This document shows, piece by piece, positions 1 through 28,680 of a DNA stretch of 64,000 nucleotides. The first letter of the stretch is position 1. Each line of letters starts with the position of its first letter. Made by a program: the position numbers and the translations under genes. The DNA lies in the NCBI GenBank assembly GCA_023055355.1, contig JALJCS010000004.1, forward strand, positions 21,705,744 through 21,769,743, written 5' to 3'. The stretch comes from Agelaius tricolor (taxonomy: Eukaryota > Chordata > Aves > Passeriformes > Icteridae). A model generated the notes under the pieces. The model was not told the DNA's origin. It saw nothing but the letters and a program-made list of their open reading frames with translations, and did not search any database.

Positions 1-2399
1 TGAGAGCACAGCCTGCATTCAACAAGGAGGTTGGTGGGTTATAATGACATGCACATTTGTGGCCAAACTAATATCCATGATTAGACTAGTTCTCAAGCTG
101 TTTTTTCCAGCCTAATCTATTTGAAAACCTGCCATATTTCTTGGGCCAGCCATGGCCTTGTTCTACAGTTTGAAAAGAACTAGGGCACAGCAAAGTTTCT
201 GAGAGCCTTCTGTGTTCTACTAGCTTCCCTTAGTGACAGAGCTTTTAAAGGACATTCTGATGCAGGTACCTGGCACTGCCATAGCACATTCATTGGCTTC
301 ATTTTCTTGAATAACAATCAGGCAAGAACTGACTTTCATTGTTAACAGGGTAACATCCATGTCCCTGTGTGAGAATATATATTGACACCGAATTAGCTGG
401 ATGTTTTTACTGTGCCCTGTGCCGGGTGTTTTTCAACGAAAAAAGGAGCTTATTTTCACCATTAAAAGGAAAACATTCTTGAAGAACACAGACCCTGAAA
501 CTGCAGTCAGATATGCTGCAAGTGCAGAAGTCTACTTAACACCTGAAACAAAGATAAGAAGAAGAAGTTAGTTGGTGACATACTGTAAACAAGAGATGAC
601 AGAAAGTGCATAGGCTGCCTTCTGCCAGAAGGCTACATGTAACTTGTGAGAGCAGCTGCCATGACAAATGCCTTCAGCAGCTGCTACAGGAGTGCTGCTG
701 CACTCTACAGAAATGTGGCCATACCTCTGCTGGGGTGACAACCTGTGTTGTGAATTCAGCCTGTAAGAACAGCGGTTATCTGAAGGGCTCTGACACACAC
801 CACTGCCAGGTACAGTGAGGCAATATATGCACACCATGCATACACACAGCACCAAATCATTGTGAATGTTAAGAGAAAAGTTGATTCTGAGAGCGGACAA
901 AGTGGTTAAGGCAAGAACCAATGACTGCTATGCAGAACCACACAAACCATTTTCTGCTTGAAATCAGCTCTTAAATAAGCATGCTCTTTCAATACAACTA
1001 ATTGAATTCCTTTTCTTGTTGGAAAAACGATGCAATATTTCTCATTAATTCTAAAAGCTTGAACACAGATCTGGAAACCTTATACACCAGAAAATTGTAC
1101 TGAAATATCTGCACAGCAGTCATGCTGTAAACACCTTTATTGAGTTCTTCTTGCTTGCACTGGACCACAGGCATGACAGTGGCTTTCCAGAGAGCACATG
1201 TTGCAAGTGAAGACAAGGACAATGGGGAAGGGGGAGAAGAAAAAGTCAGACAAGTAACATTGCCTTTAAGGTGGGAAGGTGGGGGAGGGAGAAAGATAAC
1301 AGAAGGTACATGCAATTATTGTAGCAGAGATGGCTAAATATTAATGCAAATGCAAAAAAAGAGGGGCAGGTGTGACTTCATCATCTAAACCAAACACAAC
1401 ACTTAATTTGATTTTGCAGTTTGAATAATATGACTCTTGCTTTGCACAAGCAGAATAAAAAACTATGGATTATTTGTGCTATTTGAAGTCTGAAGACTCC
1501 TATCCTCTTACATGCTAAAACAAAAACTTCAAAGGAAGTTTCCTAACTCATTATAGGAGAAATATTTCCACAAAACAGCATTGAAGGTTTACAGTCAGCT
1601 CTGTTAACATCTACAAGGTTTACATGAAATGAAGCTTGGTCAGTCTCCTACTAACAAGCAATTTTTTCTGAAACTGTAACTCAAGATCCAGTAATGTAGG
1701 TTCCAGACAGGCCAAAGCTTTTGCTGTTATAGTTTTAAACAATGTACTGCTCCCAAAATCCTCAGAAAAGAAACCCAGAGGTGGCCCATGAGGTTTTTAA
1801 TTTCCTCAGGTTCTCTTCAAAGTGGGAGGGGCAAGGAAAGAAAGGGACACAGGGATGGTTGTCTTTATAAAAAAAAAGCCTAAACTCCCTTACACCTCAA
1901 GCATAAAAACCCTCAAGATGTCTCATGCTCTACCTTCCTCCATTTTTACCTTACTTGGCAAATCACCTCTAGTTTTCCTTGAGTCTTAAAGCATGGTTCT
2001 CAATTTGGGATTGAGCAGTAAGCTATACTGACAACTTGTCACAGCAAATCTCAATGGCCTAACAGACATTGCTCAGAGAAAGAAAAGGCTTTGAAAAAAT
2101 ATAATGATGGGTCATTTAAAAAAAAAAAATCCCTCTCCCAGCCACCAATTTTACATTCTTTGCAAACACTGCCAATGCTGGGCAGACTGCTCCTGTTCCC
2201 CTATTCCTGCCAGAATATGAATTCTTCTGAATCTACAGAGAAGGAACCCAACTCAAGCCAACCAACCAAAGGAAAAAACAAACAAAAAACCCCAAGACAA
2301 AACAAATCAAAAAACGGGCGAAGGGAAAAGAATGGGAAGAAGCAAATAGAAGAATGAAAAACTTAATAAAATAATTTCTTATACTCTGTACACTCAATA
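1..2399. other. Intergenic DNA, no gene recognised
   Basis: I see no exon, RNA gene or clear repeat family here. Short open frames on both strands have no recognisable protein similarity and no splice context. In vertebrates with this gene order SLC28A3 lies beyond RMI1 on this side, but I recognise none of its exons. A run of simple A-rich sequence lies at about 2110-2360. Confidence 0.5.
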
Positions 2400-3299
2400 A
2401 AATATTTATTTTTCTTTCAAAGTGACTAAGCAGCATCCACCAAAATTTAAATGAAAACTTTAATATATTATTTTAGAAGCAGAAATTTTAAAAAATCAAT
2501 CAAAATTAAAACCAGCAGTAAGTATACTATACAACATGTGCACAGCAAAAATATTTGACTACACATGTAGTCAAGTAACTATAAGAGTTAATGAATGAGT
2601 TGCCTCTGGTTTCAAAACTACTAGCAATGATTAACATTAATGTGACAAAAATAGAATCCCCATATATTATAGTAATTTTCTGCTAATAAACACCTTAAAA
2701 CACTTGGCTTTCTTTTAAGTTATTTGTAAAAATATAGAGGGTTTTAAAATCTCCTTTTTTCATAGGATTGGATTTTTTTCCCTCACACCTGAATATTTAG
2801 AAGACAATCTTTCATGTCTCTATACTTTAGGTTTTTGCACAGTGAATATAGATTTGAGTCTTCAGATTGGCATAGACAGAAGGGACTGTATTTGATTTAA
2901 ATTTATCAAACTGATTTTCTCCAAAAAAAAAACTGAGTCTCCTGTACCTTTCTTTTAAAAATCAGGTAAGTGCCTGAAAAAGTAAAAGAGCAAGATGGTT
3001 TGTTCATTGTTATACATTTATTGACAAATTCTGCTACTCAAGATTACCAGTCTAGAATGCGCAGGATTTTGCAGAATGAAAAGGTGAAGACACAAATATT
3101 CGAAATTTTATTCCAATACTGTCACCATACAAAGCAATCTGCCCAGTTTTGCTCCAATGAGTCATCTCCTTGTCTCACTTTTACATTATAATTACTGATA
3201 AAAGACACACCACTTAACTTGAAGTTTAACTTTAAAGAATTCTTCAAGGGAAATCTGACTTTAACATTTCCCAATCTATAGTCTGGAATTTTGCACATA
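2400..3299 (-). other. RMI1 3' untranslated region (approximate)
   Basis: This AT-rich stretch lies directly downstream of the RMI1 stop on the minus strand. Minus-strand AATAAA signals (TTTATT on the plus strand) occur at 3017-3022 and 2405-2410, so the message probably ends near one of them. The exact cleavage site cannot be read from the sequence. Confidence 0.45.
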
Positions 3300-5183
3300 T
3301 TATTTATTCAAACGTTTCTTCAATTGTTCTAGATGCCTAGCATCAGCATCCTGGAGAATTAATACCGTAGCTTTAGACTGAAATGGATTAAACTCAATGG
3401 TCATCAAACAACAAAGATCTATCAGCTGCTTTTGACATTTCTCTAAACCATCCTTAAGTTTTAGACGTAAAGCAGGATCCTTTTTCAGCTCATTAATCTC
3501 AGGCACTGAAAAGCCAATGAAACTTGTCAGAATATCATCAGCAAAGTCTACTTCAAGATAAGCAGAGCCATCAGAAATTTTTGCCTTTATACCCCAGGAA
3601 CCATTGCTTTTTGTGAGGTTTCCAGTAAGAGTGACAATAAAACATTTAACTTTCAGAAGTCTAACAGTTTCTGGTTTTTTTGCAAGGAGAAGGGAAATAT
3701 ATGTGAAAGGTGGAGAATCTAAATCTAAATGTGTCTCTACTGCCTTGGAAGGAAACATCTGTGAATCAGGTCTTTGCTGATCTCCTTCTGGATCCATTTT
3801 TAAGGAAAATACAGCATCATCATTTAATACCCTGCTGTCAGAAGTGTGTTGGTGTTTACATCTGCTCTCATCTAGGTCTGTATAATTCTGCCCCTCTTCA
3901 GGAGGAGTTTCCAAAGAAAATGCTGATGAACTGCAGGTCTCATGTAAGCCCTTCTGCGGCAAAAAGTTACTAATGCTATTTCCATCTTCATCAAATATTG
4001 TTCTTCTCATGTTCTTTTCATTGCTGATAGCTTCCCTGGGCTTATCTCTTTCATTCACATTGTCTTCTTCACCAGTGCCATTTAAAGATGAATTGCAGGA
4101 ATTTCTAGATGTATGTGGAAGTCTGCCAGTAATTAAACCGATGTTTCTGTTCATCTCCACTGGTGGCACATCTTCCATCTCTCTTTGCATCTCTTCTTCC
4201 AGAAGAAAGTCATCTTCTAAAGGAAAGTCATTTAAAAAGCCATCAGCATATTCTATGGGAGGTGAAACTTGTTCATCTGAGTGAGGCAAAGGACTTCCAG
4301 ATTTTTGTAGCAAAACATTTCCATTGTGTGCACTCAGTGAACCTGACGCTGTATTAAAATTGTTGCTTCTACTACAGTATCCACTTTCTAAAGATGTTAT
4401 TTTGTTTAAAGTAAATTCATTATTTTCATCAAGGCTGGCTAAAAGCTCTTCATCTGAAGGGCCAAGAGTTTGTTCTAACTCATCCACAGGCCTTGAAAAA
4501 ATCTGTTCATGTCCAGCTTGTCCAACAGAATTAGGGTTTTCAGCTTCTCCAATTAATCTAGCAAGGACTCTTTCCTGACAATAATCTTCAAGAAGAGCAT
4601 CAACTTCACCACCCAACAGTTTCACATTTTCTGGTTTAAGCAGAAGAACTCCAAGACGATATGCAATATTGCCCTGTACAGTGATTTTTGTTCCAGGAGG
4701 AAGATTACTGCAGAGAACGGGCACTGGTTGATACTCCATGCCCTGAATTTGATGTACGCCATCTGTTAATTGCAGCATCAGCATTCGAGTCGGCTTTGCT
4801 TCCCAGGGCTTCTGAAATGTCTGAGTACTGGCTGTCACTTCTTCATTTACAGTGCTTTTCCCTCTTAGCTTCTGCAACTGAGAATATGCTGGCTGGCTAA
4901 CATCCACCAGTGAATCAATCTGTAAGGAGAAGCAGCCTGATAACTCTCCTTTGGGAGTATCTAAGATGCAGTTAGGCAAAATGGGGTATTCCAAGTCTCT
5001 CAGATCAGTAAGAAGCCATTGCTCAAATACCTGCTTGTTAATCTGAGCTTGACTTAAATTACTACCACTATTTTCTTCCTGGATCCAATTAATACATGCT
5101 TCCAGCCATGTTAAAGGAACTTTCACGTGCCATGTGGATGAAAGCCAGGTTTCCACTCTTGCAACAATGCTAGATGTAGACAT
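3300..5183 (-). CDS. RMI1: RecQ-mediated genome instability protein 1
   Basis: One uninterrupted 627-codon frame, close to the length of the human protein (about 625). RMI1 is a structural subunit of the BLM-TOP3A-RMI1-RMI2 complex, which dissolves double Holliday junctions in the nucleus. Residues 1-210 fit the N-terminal helical plus OB-fold module that binds TOP3A and [23 protein letters not shown] near 18-37, [17 protein letters not shown] near 126-142, and a conserved [11 protein letters not shown] near 177-187. Residues of about 220-480 are acidic, low in complexity and probably disordered. Residues of about 483-627 form the C-terminal OB fold (start [20 protein letters not shown]) that pairs with RMI2. 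As in mammals, all coding sequence sits in one exon. The start ATG lies 28 bases inside the exon, after a minus-strand acceptor TTTTAG whose G is at 5212. No break is seen. Confidence 0.97.
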   Translation of the reverse strand: MSTSSIVARVETWLSSTWHVKVPLTWLEACINWIQEENSGSNLSQAQINKQVFEQWLLTDLRDLEYPILPNCILDTPKGELSGCFSLQIDSLVDVSQPAYSQLQKLRGKSTVNEEVTASTQTFQKPWEAKPTRMLMLQLTDGVHQIQGMEYQPVPVLCSNLPPGTKITVQGNIAYRLGVLLLKPENVKLLGGEVDALLEDYCQERVLARLIGEAENPNSVGQAGHEQIFSRPVDELEQTLGPSDEELLASLDENNEFTLNKITSLESGYCSRSNNFNTASGSLSAHNGNVLLQKSGSPLPHSDEQVSPPIEYADGFLNDFPLEDDFLLEEEMQREMEDVPPVEMNRNIGLITGRLPHTSRNSCNSSLNGTGEEDNVNERDKPREAISNEKNMRRTIFDEDGNSISNFLPQKGLHETCSSSAFSLETPPEEGQNYTDLDESRCKHQHTSDSRVLNDDAVFSLKMDPEGDQQRPDSQMFPSKAVETHLDLDSPPFTYISLLLAKKPETVRLLKVKCFIVTLTGNLTKSNGSWGIKAKISDGSAYLEVDFADDILTSFIGFSVPEINELKKDPALRLKLKDGLEKCQKQLIDLCCLMTIEFNPFQSKATVLILQDADARHLEQLKKRLNK

Positions 5184-7653
5184 TTTCTTTTATGGTCAGA
5201 TACGGAATTCCCTAAAATTGAATCCAAAAAGACATTTAATCTTCTGACAAAAACTGAAATTATTACAAGTTTCATGCTTATATTGCATAAAAAAATTTAA
5301 ATTAAAAACACTTCTACAGACAAAAAAATTCACAGGCATTTCCAACATTTAACGTTTCAATCAGCATAGAACATATGTGCAATTATCAGCATAAAAGTTA
5401 TGTGCAAAATATAAGAAAAGCATGGAGACTTATACAAGCAACCTCACTTTTCTGTTTATTAAACTAGAAACATATAAATGAAACTCTTTTCTTATAGATT
5501 GAAAGTGAATGGACAAAAAACCCAAACTATAAGAGCAGTAGGTTTTAAAATATATTTCCTCTTTTTTTATGGTATTCTTTCTGTTAACACACAGCTTACT
5601 TTAGAAATTGACCTGGGATGTTACTCTCCCACTTCACCAGCACTGTTAGGAACAGAAGAGGATCTATAGAACCAAGCTGAGGTGTATCAACACCTATATC
5701 AGAGGAGTGACTTTCAGTCCGTGACTGAAAGCTTTGTACCGACAACAGAAAGCTGGCTTTGAAACATTGTTATCTGGAGACCCAGTGCAGGACTTGGCTG
5801 CATAAGTGCCAAGTCTTGGCAGCTATCAAGGACATCAGTGGCTAATAAACTCTAACTCCTTGTTAGTTTAGGAAGTAGTTCTGCACAAGCAGAGTAGAAC
5901 AGAAGTATTTCAGTTGGAATGGACTCTGAATGATCATTTAGTCCAACCACCTGAAAAATTCAGAGCTGACCAAAAATAAAAGCACGTTAGTAAGGATATT
6001 GTCCAGATACATCTTAGAAACTAACAGGTTTAGGGCATCAGCCACTTCTACAGGAAGCCTGTTTCAGTGTTTGATCATGCTCTTAGAACTAGAATAATTC
6101 AGATTGGAAAAGACTTCCAAGATCATTGAGTTCACTCTGAACACCACTACCATGCCAACTAGATCATGGCACCAAGTGCCATGTCCAATCACTTCTTGAA
6201 CAATTTCAGGGATGGTGACTCCATCATTGCTTAAACACGCATTCTGTGAAAAATTCCTGAATGTCCAACCTGAATTTCCTGATGTCCAACCTGAATTTCT
6301 CTTGGCACAACCTAAGGTCTATTTCAGAGACTGACCCCCAGCTTACAACAATTTCCTTTCAAGTAGATTGTGGAGACCAATAACGTCTCCCCTGAGCCTC
6401 CTTTTCTCCACCCCTGCTTCCTCAACCACTCCTAACACCACTTACTCTCTCGGCCTTGCACCAGCTTTATTGTCCTTGGTAAAGATATTATTCCTATTGT
6501 CAAGACTGAACTTCCCTGATGCAGCTTTGAATCATTCCCACATCTGTTGCTGGATGACAGGAACACAGCAGCATTCCCTCTCTAGGTCCCCTGCCCAGGG
6601 AGCTGTACAGAGCAATGAAATCACTCCTGAGCCTCCTTCTCTCCAGCCCAGACAAACCCAGAGCCCTCAGCCCCTCCTCACAGGATGTGCCTTCCAGCCC
6701 TGCCACCAGCTCTGTTGTCCTCCTCTGGACCATTCCAGGACCTTCTTCCCACCCTTCTCAGAGTGTGGGGCCCAGCACTGCACACAGGACTCGGGGTGAG
6801 GCGCACCAGGGCTGGATCCAGCGGGATGATCCCAATCCCAGCTGGTGATGCTGTGTCTGCTGCACCCCGGGATGGGGTTTGCCCTCCTGGCTGCCCGGCA
6901 CACACTGCTGGCTCACCCTGAGCTGCTGCCCACCAGCACCCCCAGATCCCTTTGGCAGGGCTGCTCTACACACACTCCTCTCCCAGCTTATACTGCTCAA
7001 ACACACTCCTCTGCCCAGCTTCTACTGGTGCCCGGGTCTCCATCCAAGGGGGCAGAATCTGGATTTGTTCTTGTTTAATTTGTTCTTGTTTAATTAATTA
7101 ATTTCATGCCACTGATAATTACCCAGCGCTCCAATCTATTTCAAATCCCTCTGCAAGGCTCTTCTCCATCAAGAAAGTCAGTAGCACCTCCCAACCCGGT
7201 ATCGCTAGCACACCTGCTAAAGATGCATTCAAATCCTGCATCCATGTCACTACTATAAATATTGAAAAGATACCAAGTTGCCTAACTGCGCATGGATCAT
7301 GTTCAATCCCTTAGAAAGGGCGACCGAGTAGCTCAATCCCTCTACAGGACACAACGAAAACAAAACCTACACTAAGAATATTTAAGAAACACCAGGTGTG
7401 GGTTCTGTTGTGTTTATTGGAGTATTTTTGACCTTTAAAGTGAACAAAAGAACACCCTGCCTCCAAGCTCTCCCCAAAAGATCCACCACTCGGAAGATAC
7501 CGCCTAGTTAGTCCAAGCAAAGCCCCAGCTTTCAACAGAGGAGGTGAAAGGGCTGAGGGAGGAAGGGAAGCAGAGATGGGGGAAGGAGGAAGACCTGAAT
7601 GAGGACACGCCGCACCTCGCAGCCCCTCGGAGGGGCCGAGAGCTCCAACTCAC
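5184..7653 (-). other. RMI1: RMI1 5' UTR remnant and first intron
   Basis: Positions 5184-5211 are the untranslated start of the coding exon. The rest is intron, running back to a minus-strand donor CG|GTGAG at 7653. About half of the intron (5905-7250) is CR1-derived. I see no other exon between 5212 and 5900. Confidence 0.6.
5905..7250 (-). repeat. Nested CR1 LINE 3'-end fragments
   Basis: At least three CR1 pieces lie end to end, all reading as CR1 on the minus strand. Plus-strand hallmarks are the 'TTGGAA...TCATTTAGTCCAACCACC' type start at about 5915, a second start at about 6090 (ATTCAGATTGGAAAAGACTT), and the 'CTGAGCCTCC(T)TCTCCAG' block occurring twice, near 6394 and 6629. This is typical of old, nested avian CR1 insertions. 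Short open frames within it are by-products. Confidence 0.75.
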
Positions 7654-7800
7654 CGGGGCGAGCGAGCAAGCGGTGGCAGCGCGGCGGCCGCGGCTGCCGC
7701 CGGCCTGAGGGACCGGGCTGCGCCCAAGCCCGCGCTCCCCGAAACCGCCGCGAGCACCCACCAGCCAATCGGAGGCGTGCGTGGAATCATCGCGAGAGTC
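7654..7800 (-). other. RMI1: Probable RMI1 non-coding exon 1
   Basis: The minus-strand sequence ending CGCCCCG|GTGAGT gives a strong donor at 7653-7652, inside the CpG island. This is the best candidate to splice to the coding exon acceptor at 5212. The transcription start (right edge) is a guess. Confidence 0.4.
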
Positions 7801-8124
7801 TCGCTACAGCCGGCACCGGGGCGCACGCACAAGGCGGGGTTTTAGGGGCCGCCATTTTCTCGCCTTCTGGCCGCAGCCGCTCCCGCTTTTCTGGGCCGCC
7901 CGCTCGCTGCCCGCGCCACTCCCGCAGCCCAGGTAGGAAAGGCAGACCAGCCGGCCGCGGCACGGGTCTAGCGGCGCCACCCTTTCCCCGGACCCGTCTC
8001 ATCCTTTTCCTCACGGAGGGCGGTGCGGGTCGCGGCGCCGCCTCCTGTGCTGACGGGCAGCGGCTTCACCCAACGAGGCGGCGGCGGCGCCGCACGGGGG
8101 GCGGTGGCGGGGCCAATCGCGGGT

Positions 8125-8205
8125 GGCGCTGGTGGATGTGTGCGTCGGAGTCCTAGGCTGCTCCCCTTTCTCTCCCGTACGCGGCGGGGCCGGCGGCGGG
8201 CGCAG
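8125..8205 (+). other. HNRNPK: Probable HNRNPK non-coding exon 1
   Basis: GGGCGCAG|GTACGC provides a donor at 8206. It lies just downstream of a CCAAT box at 8113-8117 and a pyrimidine stretch CTCCCCTTTCTCTCCC. The left edge is inferred. Mammalian HNRNPK uses several alternative first exons, so others in the island to about 9110 are possible. Confidence 0.45.
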
Positions 8206-10376
8206 GTACGCGCAGCCCGCGGCGCCGTGCGGCCGGGGCCGGCGAGGAGGGAAGGGGGGGTGGGAGAAGGACACAGGCCGGTTAAGGCCTTGTCTGGGCC
8301 GGTGGAGCCGCCGATAGACTCCGCTTGGCGGCGCGGCGTGACACAGCGGTGCGAGACGGCCTGTGTCTCCTGTCGTGGGGCCTCAACCGCCGAGGGCTGC
8401 CGTGGCCATAGGTCTTTCGTGGGGTTGGCGGTAGAGCGAGGAAAACACTGCATGGAGGACAGTGGTGTGTGGCCACTTCAGCTATTGCTGAGGGGCCTAA
8501 GGTGGCCTCTGTCCCCGTTGCCCCGCGGGGACAGCGCGCGTTTCGCAGCACCGGCGGGTGCGCTCCAAGGGCAGGGGTGCGGCGGCCGCTGCCGCTTTCC
8601 CGCGCCCGCCCCAGGCAACTGTGCCTAGGGAGAGCTTCTGTGGGGGATTATGATGGGCGCAGCGAGGGTGCTCCGGGCCGCGGCCTGCGCGGAAGCGGCC
8701 GCAGAGGCGGATCGGGGGGCGGAGGCTCCGCATCGCGGCCGTGCCGCTTTAGGGGAAGGGCGGAGTGCCCGTAGCACTAGGGCTGACCCTGCCCCGCCCG
8801 CTGCGCCGGGCTTAGAGCCGGCGGGCACCTCCTTTGTGTCCGCTCGGGCCGGGATGGGTAACGCTCTCCGCGGCCGCGTGGTGGTGGCGGCGGCCCTTCC
8901 GCTCCCGGCTCCGCCTCGCAGCGGGTTGGCGGGCGCCATTTCGGAGGGCGCCATTTCCGTTGCTCCTCCGCGGGGGTGCCGCAGCAGCGCCGCCGCGCTC
9001 GCCCCTGTCCCCCCCGCGCTGGGCGGGCGGCTGGAGGGGGCGAAGAGAGGGGCAGGCGGGAAGCGCCGCTGCGCCTTGGAGGCGCTCTTACGTTCCTCAC
9101 CTCTTAGGTCTGTGGTCGCTGGTTCCACCTCTCGTGTGTGCTTTAGCCCTTCGGTGTTTATAGAGAACCTGACTTTATTCGTAATGTGAATGTCCTCGAT
9201 TTACCTAGCTGAGCAAGATTACTGAGAACACATGACGTATGGGGAAGCTTGACTAGGAGAGACTAAGCCGCGAATGGTCACTGCAGCTGATCACAGTTAG
9301 CTCCCCGCTGCCTTAAAATTCTTGGGATAGTTGGAAGTAGATTAGCCGGTGTCTGAAAGGGCTGTTTCACTTTGTCCATGTCTTCCTTACCGCCCGTCCA
9401 CGTAACAGCGCAATATTGGCAGTGTCTTGTCTGAGATCCCGCTATTACTAAACTTGTGCGTGCCCGTTAGTCCGCTTCAAATACGTGGAAATGCCGGCAT
9501 GTGTTGGGAAGACAGAGCCTGCTTATAGCCCCTACAAGCCGGGCAGCAATTACATAGCTGTCTGAGACTACGTTTAATAAGTTAGAATCAGCTTCTTCCC
9601 CACCCCCATTCTCTCTCCGCCGATTATGGATACAAGAATGAGTGCCTGCTGTTTGTTGAGGCAGTGGAAGTTAATGGAATGCAAAGGGAAATATGTGATT
9701 GTTTGGCTGTATTTGTAAATCACATTTTTAATGATAGTAAGTTGAATTTTTTTTAATTTATGCTTCTCGCTAATGTGATTTAGTCACTAAAAGCAGGTCA
9801 CAGACTGTTTCAGAAAATTGTAGTGAAGTAGAGGTGATTTTGGAGGTTTTGGGGGGGTGTGCACGCAGTGGGTTGTATATAACTGCAGAGGGTGATATTT
9901 TTAAAAAGACATTATTTTAGTGTAGTTGGAAGTTGTCATTTTATTAATTAATTATACTTGAGAGGAACACATGCTCAAATGCGTGCTAGTAGAGAATTTG
10001 TAAAACAAATGCTGATGATTATCGTAACAGGAATTTTTATTAAGTGTAAATAGTGTTGGCCTAAATAGCAGGACCAGATTTTGGTGTAGTGCCCTTTAGA
10101 AAGAGAAACCAAGGCACATATCTTATAATGTTGAGATTATGTGGTTACTTAAAACTTGTGTGTGCCCAAGAAGTGTAATTCAGACATTAAGGGTTTATGT
10201 AGGTCTACAGATTTCACCAACTTCTCTTCATGGTGTGTTTGGCTTGGCTATGGTTTTTCTTTTATAAGGAAAAAAAATTGCAGCAATAGTTTAGGTCAAC
10301 CCCTTGGTTTCTGACTGTAGCAGAATCAGACTCACAACGTGGGAAGACTCACAACTGATTTATGCTGTTTTCATAG
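8206..10376 (+). other. HNRNPK: HNRNPK 5' UTR intron
   Basis: Apart from the CpG island up to about 9110, I see no coding exon or recognisable repeat in this stretch. Confidence 0.5.
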
Positions 10377-10455
10377 GCTCTTGAAGCAATAGGCTGTTGG
10401 ATTTTGATCCCGCCCAGAATACTTGAGTTTTTGTCAGCAAGGATATATAACAGTG
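10377..10455 (+). other. HNRNPK: HNRNPK 5' UTR exon 2
   Basis: The exon is bounded by TTTTCATAG|GCTCTTGAAGC and AACAGTG|GTAAGT. It is followed 96 bases later by the exon with the start codon (acceptor CAACAG| at 10551, 5' UTR 10552-10582). Confidence 0.6.
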
Positions 10456-10582
10456 GTAAGTTCTAGCAGCAGGCATTTATTTTTTTCACTTTAGCATGAG
10501 GTACAGTTTGTCTTTTTACAAAAAAAATGTACTGTCTTTATTTTTCAACAGGTTTTGCTTGCCTACATAAGAAAAAAAGGCA

Positions 10583-26696
<16,114 letters not shown>

Positions 26697-26723
26697 TGCA
26701 AGATTATTTTTTCTTTTTTATAG

Positions 26724-26754
26724 TGTGAAGCAGTATTCTGGAAAGTTTTTCTAA
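26724..26754 (+). other. HNRNPK: Alternative HNRNPK C-terminal exon (SGKFF)
   Basis: A second acceptor TTTTTTATAG| at 26723, 61 bases after the first, opens another copy of TGTGAAGCAGTAT. It then encodes SGKFF and TAA (26752-26754), instead of ADVEGF and TAA (26694-26696). The result is 427 rather than 428 residues. Both ends are known hnRNP K isoforms in mammals. Confidence 0.88.
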
Positions 26755-27161
26755 GACTAGTGAAGAACTGAAGGAGTCCTGCACCCTTTTTTTTTTTTTA
26801 TCTGCTTCTGTTTAAAAAGCCAACATTCCTCTGCTTCATAGGTGTTCTGCATTTGAGGTGTAGTGGAATCTTTGCTGTACACCAGATGTAATGTTTTAGT
26901 TCCTTACAGATACATGGGGGGGGACGGGCGCACGAGACTAACATTGAAATTTTGAAGTGGCAGAGAGAATGAATTCTATTTTTGTTCATTGTTGGTGGTA
27001 AATTGTACTGTTTTTCTGTAATTGTTGTGAACACCCTGCTTTATGTACACTGTATCTTACTTTGAAGGGGGAGAATGTGGTAGGTCCCATGTCCCTGGCA
27101 TTTGTTGAGAGCAGTGTGCAGAATGAAACGCATTTTTGTAAGAAACATTTTAGGATTTTTA

Positions 27162-27167
27162 AATAAA
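27162..27167 (+). terminator. HNRNPK: HNRNPK polyadenylation signal
   Basis: AATAAA about 410 bases after the stop, followed by T/GT-rich sequence (TTCTTGGTGGTCATTTTT). Further AATAAA copies at 27480-27485 and 27826-27831 could give longer 3' ends. Confidence 0.7.
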
Positions 27168-27185
27168 TTTAGTGAACCTATTCTT

Positions 27186-28440
27186 GGTGGTCATTTTTCT
27201 TCAGGTCTACATAAGGTCATAACTAAAATGGATACACCTAGTTTGGTTTTTTTTCCCTTATAAGTTAGAGTTGCTGTTAAGCTTGCTCTTCAATTTCCTT
27301 GACATATAGATGGAGTTATGTGGGGTTTTTTTGACAAATTAAAGAGATCGTGTGAAAACAATGACTGCTTTGCTGTTTGGGGGGCAGAAAGGTGAAAATA
27401 CGCAAATGTGTAAAACTTGACATTTTTGCAAGTGTTTGGCCCTCTTTGCAATACCTATATATATTGGTGACGGTATATAAATAAAATACTTCAAAACTTT
27501 GTGATGTCACTGAGTAAACAGTTGTAAAGTACACCTGGTTTTAGACAGCTTGCTTCATGCAGAGTTGCTCTACCATTACTGAAAAAATTATACCTGTTTC
27601 CTGAGCTCTTGTTTGTATGAGGTAGGAATTGCAAATTGGCAAGATGAGATATAACTGTGTAACTTGTTTTCCATTGTATGCAAAACTTCAACTTGTTTCC
27701 CAGATGTATGTTGAGTTCCATAAGAATTATTTGTGAGAAATTAAAAAAAATATAACGCCTCTGGATATCTCATGTAATACCTTGGCATTTGTATTTATAG
27801 TTTAAAGTTTTAATTTCACTTCCTGAATAAAAACAGACTAAAAAGTTTAAAGGTGTGTGGCACATAGAGATATGATGGATCCAGACTAAGCGAAGATTCT
27901 TTTATTGTCTTTGGTTGGTTGGTTTGTGGTGTCTCCCCCTCCCCCAATTTGTGGTTGATGAACTTGGCCTTTTTAATACAGCTGCTCTTTAAAATAGCAT
28001 GGTAAAGGCGAGGAGCCTGAAATATGCATAAGGCTGGCTCCCTTGGCAGAGTGATACTGAATTCTGTAGAAGGAAATGCCGTCACTCTGGTTAAGTCAGT
28101 GGGAAGTCAGCCAGCTTGGTACACAGCTTGGTACCTAAATTCTAGAGTCTGCAATGGAGGCTAAGGTTTTGGGCAAAATGCAAGTTAACTAAAACAGGTT
28201 CAATTTCTCTGGGTACTTCCAACTTGTGTATGTATTCAAAAGGGGTTTTGGACCGTCTTTCGTGGGGTGCTTTTCTGTTTTGATCGAGAAAAAGAGCTCA
28301 ACAACTCAACAGCACGTTTTTGTTCGTTCCTCAGTCAGGTTTTTTTTCTTTTTATCCGACTCTTTTTCAATGATTGGAATCTTCCGGAAAACTTTGCTGC
28401 TATGAAGCTGAGTCTGCCCACCGCTCGCGCCTGGCGGGAT
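27186..28440. other. HNRNPK-QNG1 intergenic region
   Basis: AT-rich, with distal AATAAA signals at 27480 and 27826 that may extend the HNRNPK 3' UTR. No gene, RNA or repeat family is recognised. Confidence 0.5.
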
Positions 28441-28680
28441 TTCACGGGGCTACTCTCAACATGGGCGCGCCGGCCCAAGCGCTCCCGGGCCTGGCGTCCG
28501 TGCTCGGCCCCGCCCCCGAGCACCGCCCGGGCCCCGCCCGCGCCTGCGCGCAGCGGCAGCACCGGGGAGCGGGGCGGGGAGCAGGGCGGGGCCGAGCAGC
28601 CGGAGCCGCTGCGCGGGCGCGCCCCGCGGAAAGCGCGGCGGAGAGACTGACCTCGGCAGTGTGCGTGTTTCCTGCCAAGC
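28440..28680 (+). promoter_or_regulatory. QNG1: QNG1 CpG-island promoter
   Basis: The CpG island (continuing into exon 1, to about 29110) has several GC boxes (CCGCCC/GGGCGGGG at about 28508, 28530, 28575 and 28587) and a GCCTGCGCGCA element resembling an NRF1 site at about 28542. There is no TATA box. The start site probably lies between 28560 and 28650. Confidence 0.7.

Larger units (their letters stand above)
7570..9110. promoter_or_regulatory. Bidirectional CpG-island promoter of RMI1 and HNRNPK
   Basis: A sharply bounded GC- and CpG-rich block separates the minus-strand RMI1 from the plus-strand HNRNPK. It contains CCAAT boxes (7764 region and 8113-8117), a GCCGCCATTTT YY1-type motif at 7848-7858, and two further GGCGCCATTT copies at about 8934 and 8948. 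There is no TATA box near either first exon. The layout is that of a housekeeping head-to-head promoter. Start sites are inferred only. Confidence 0.8.

Noticed and set aside
7599..9189. Several 100-200-codon frames on both strands
   Set aside because: CpG-island frames with Arg/Ala/Pro/Gly-rich translations, no homology and no splice logic.
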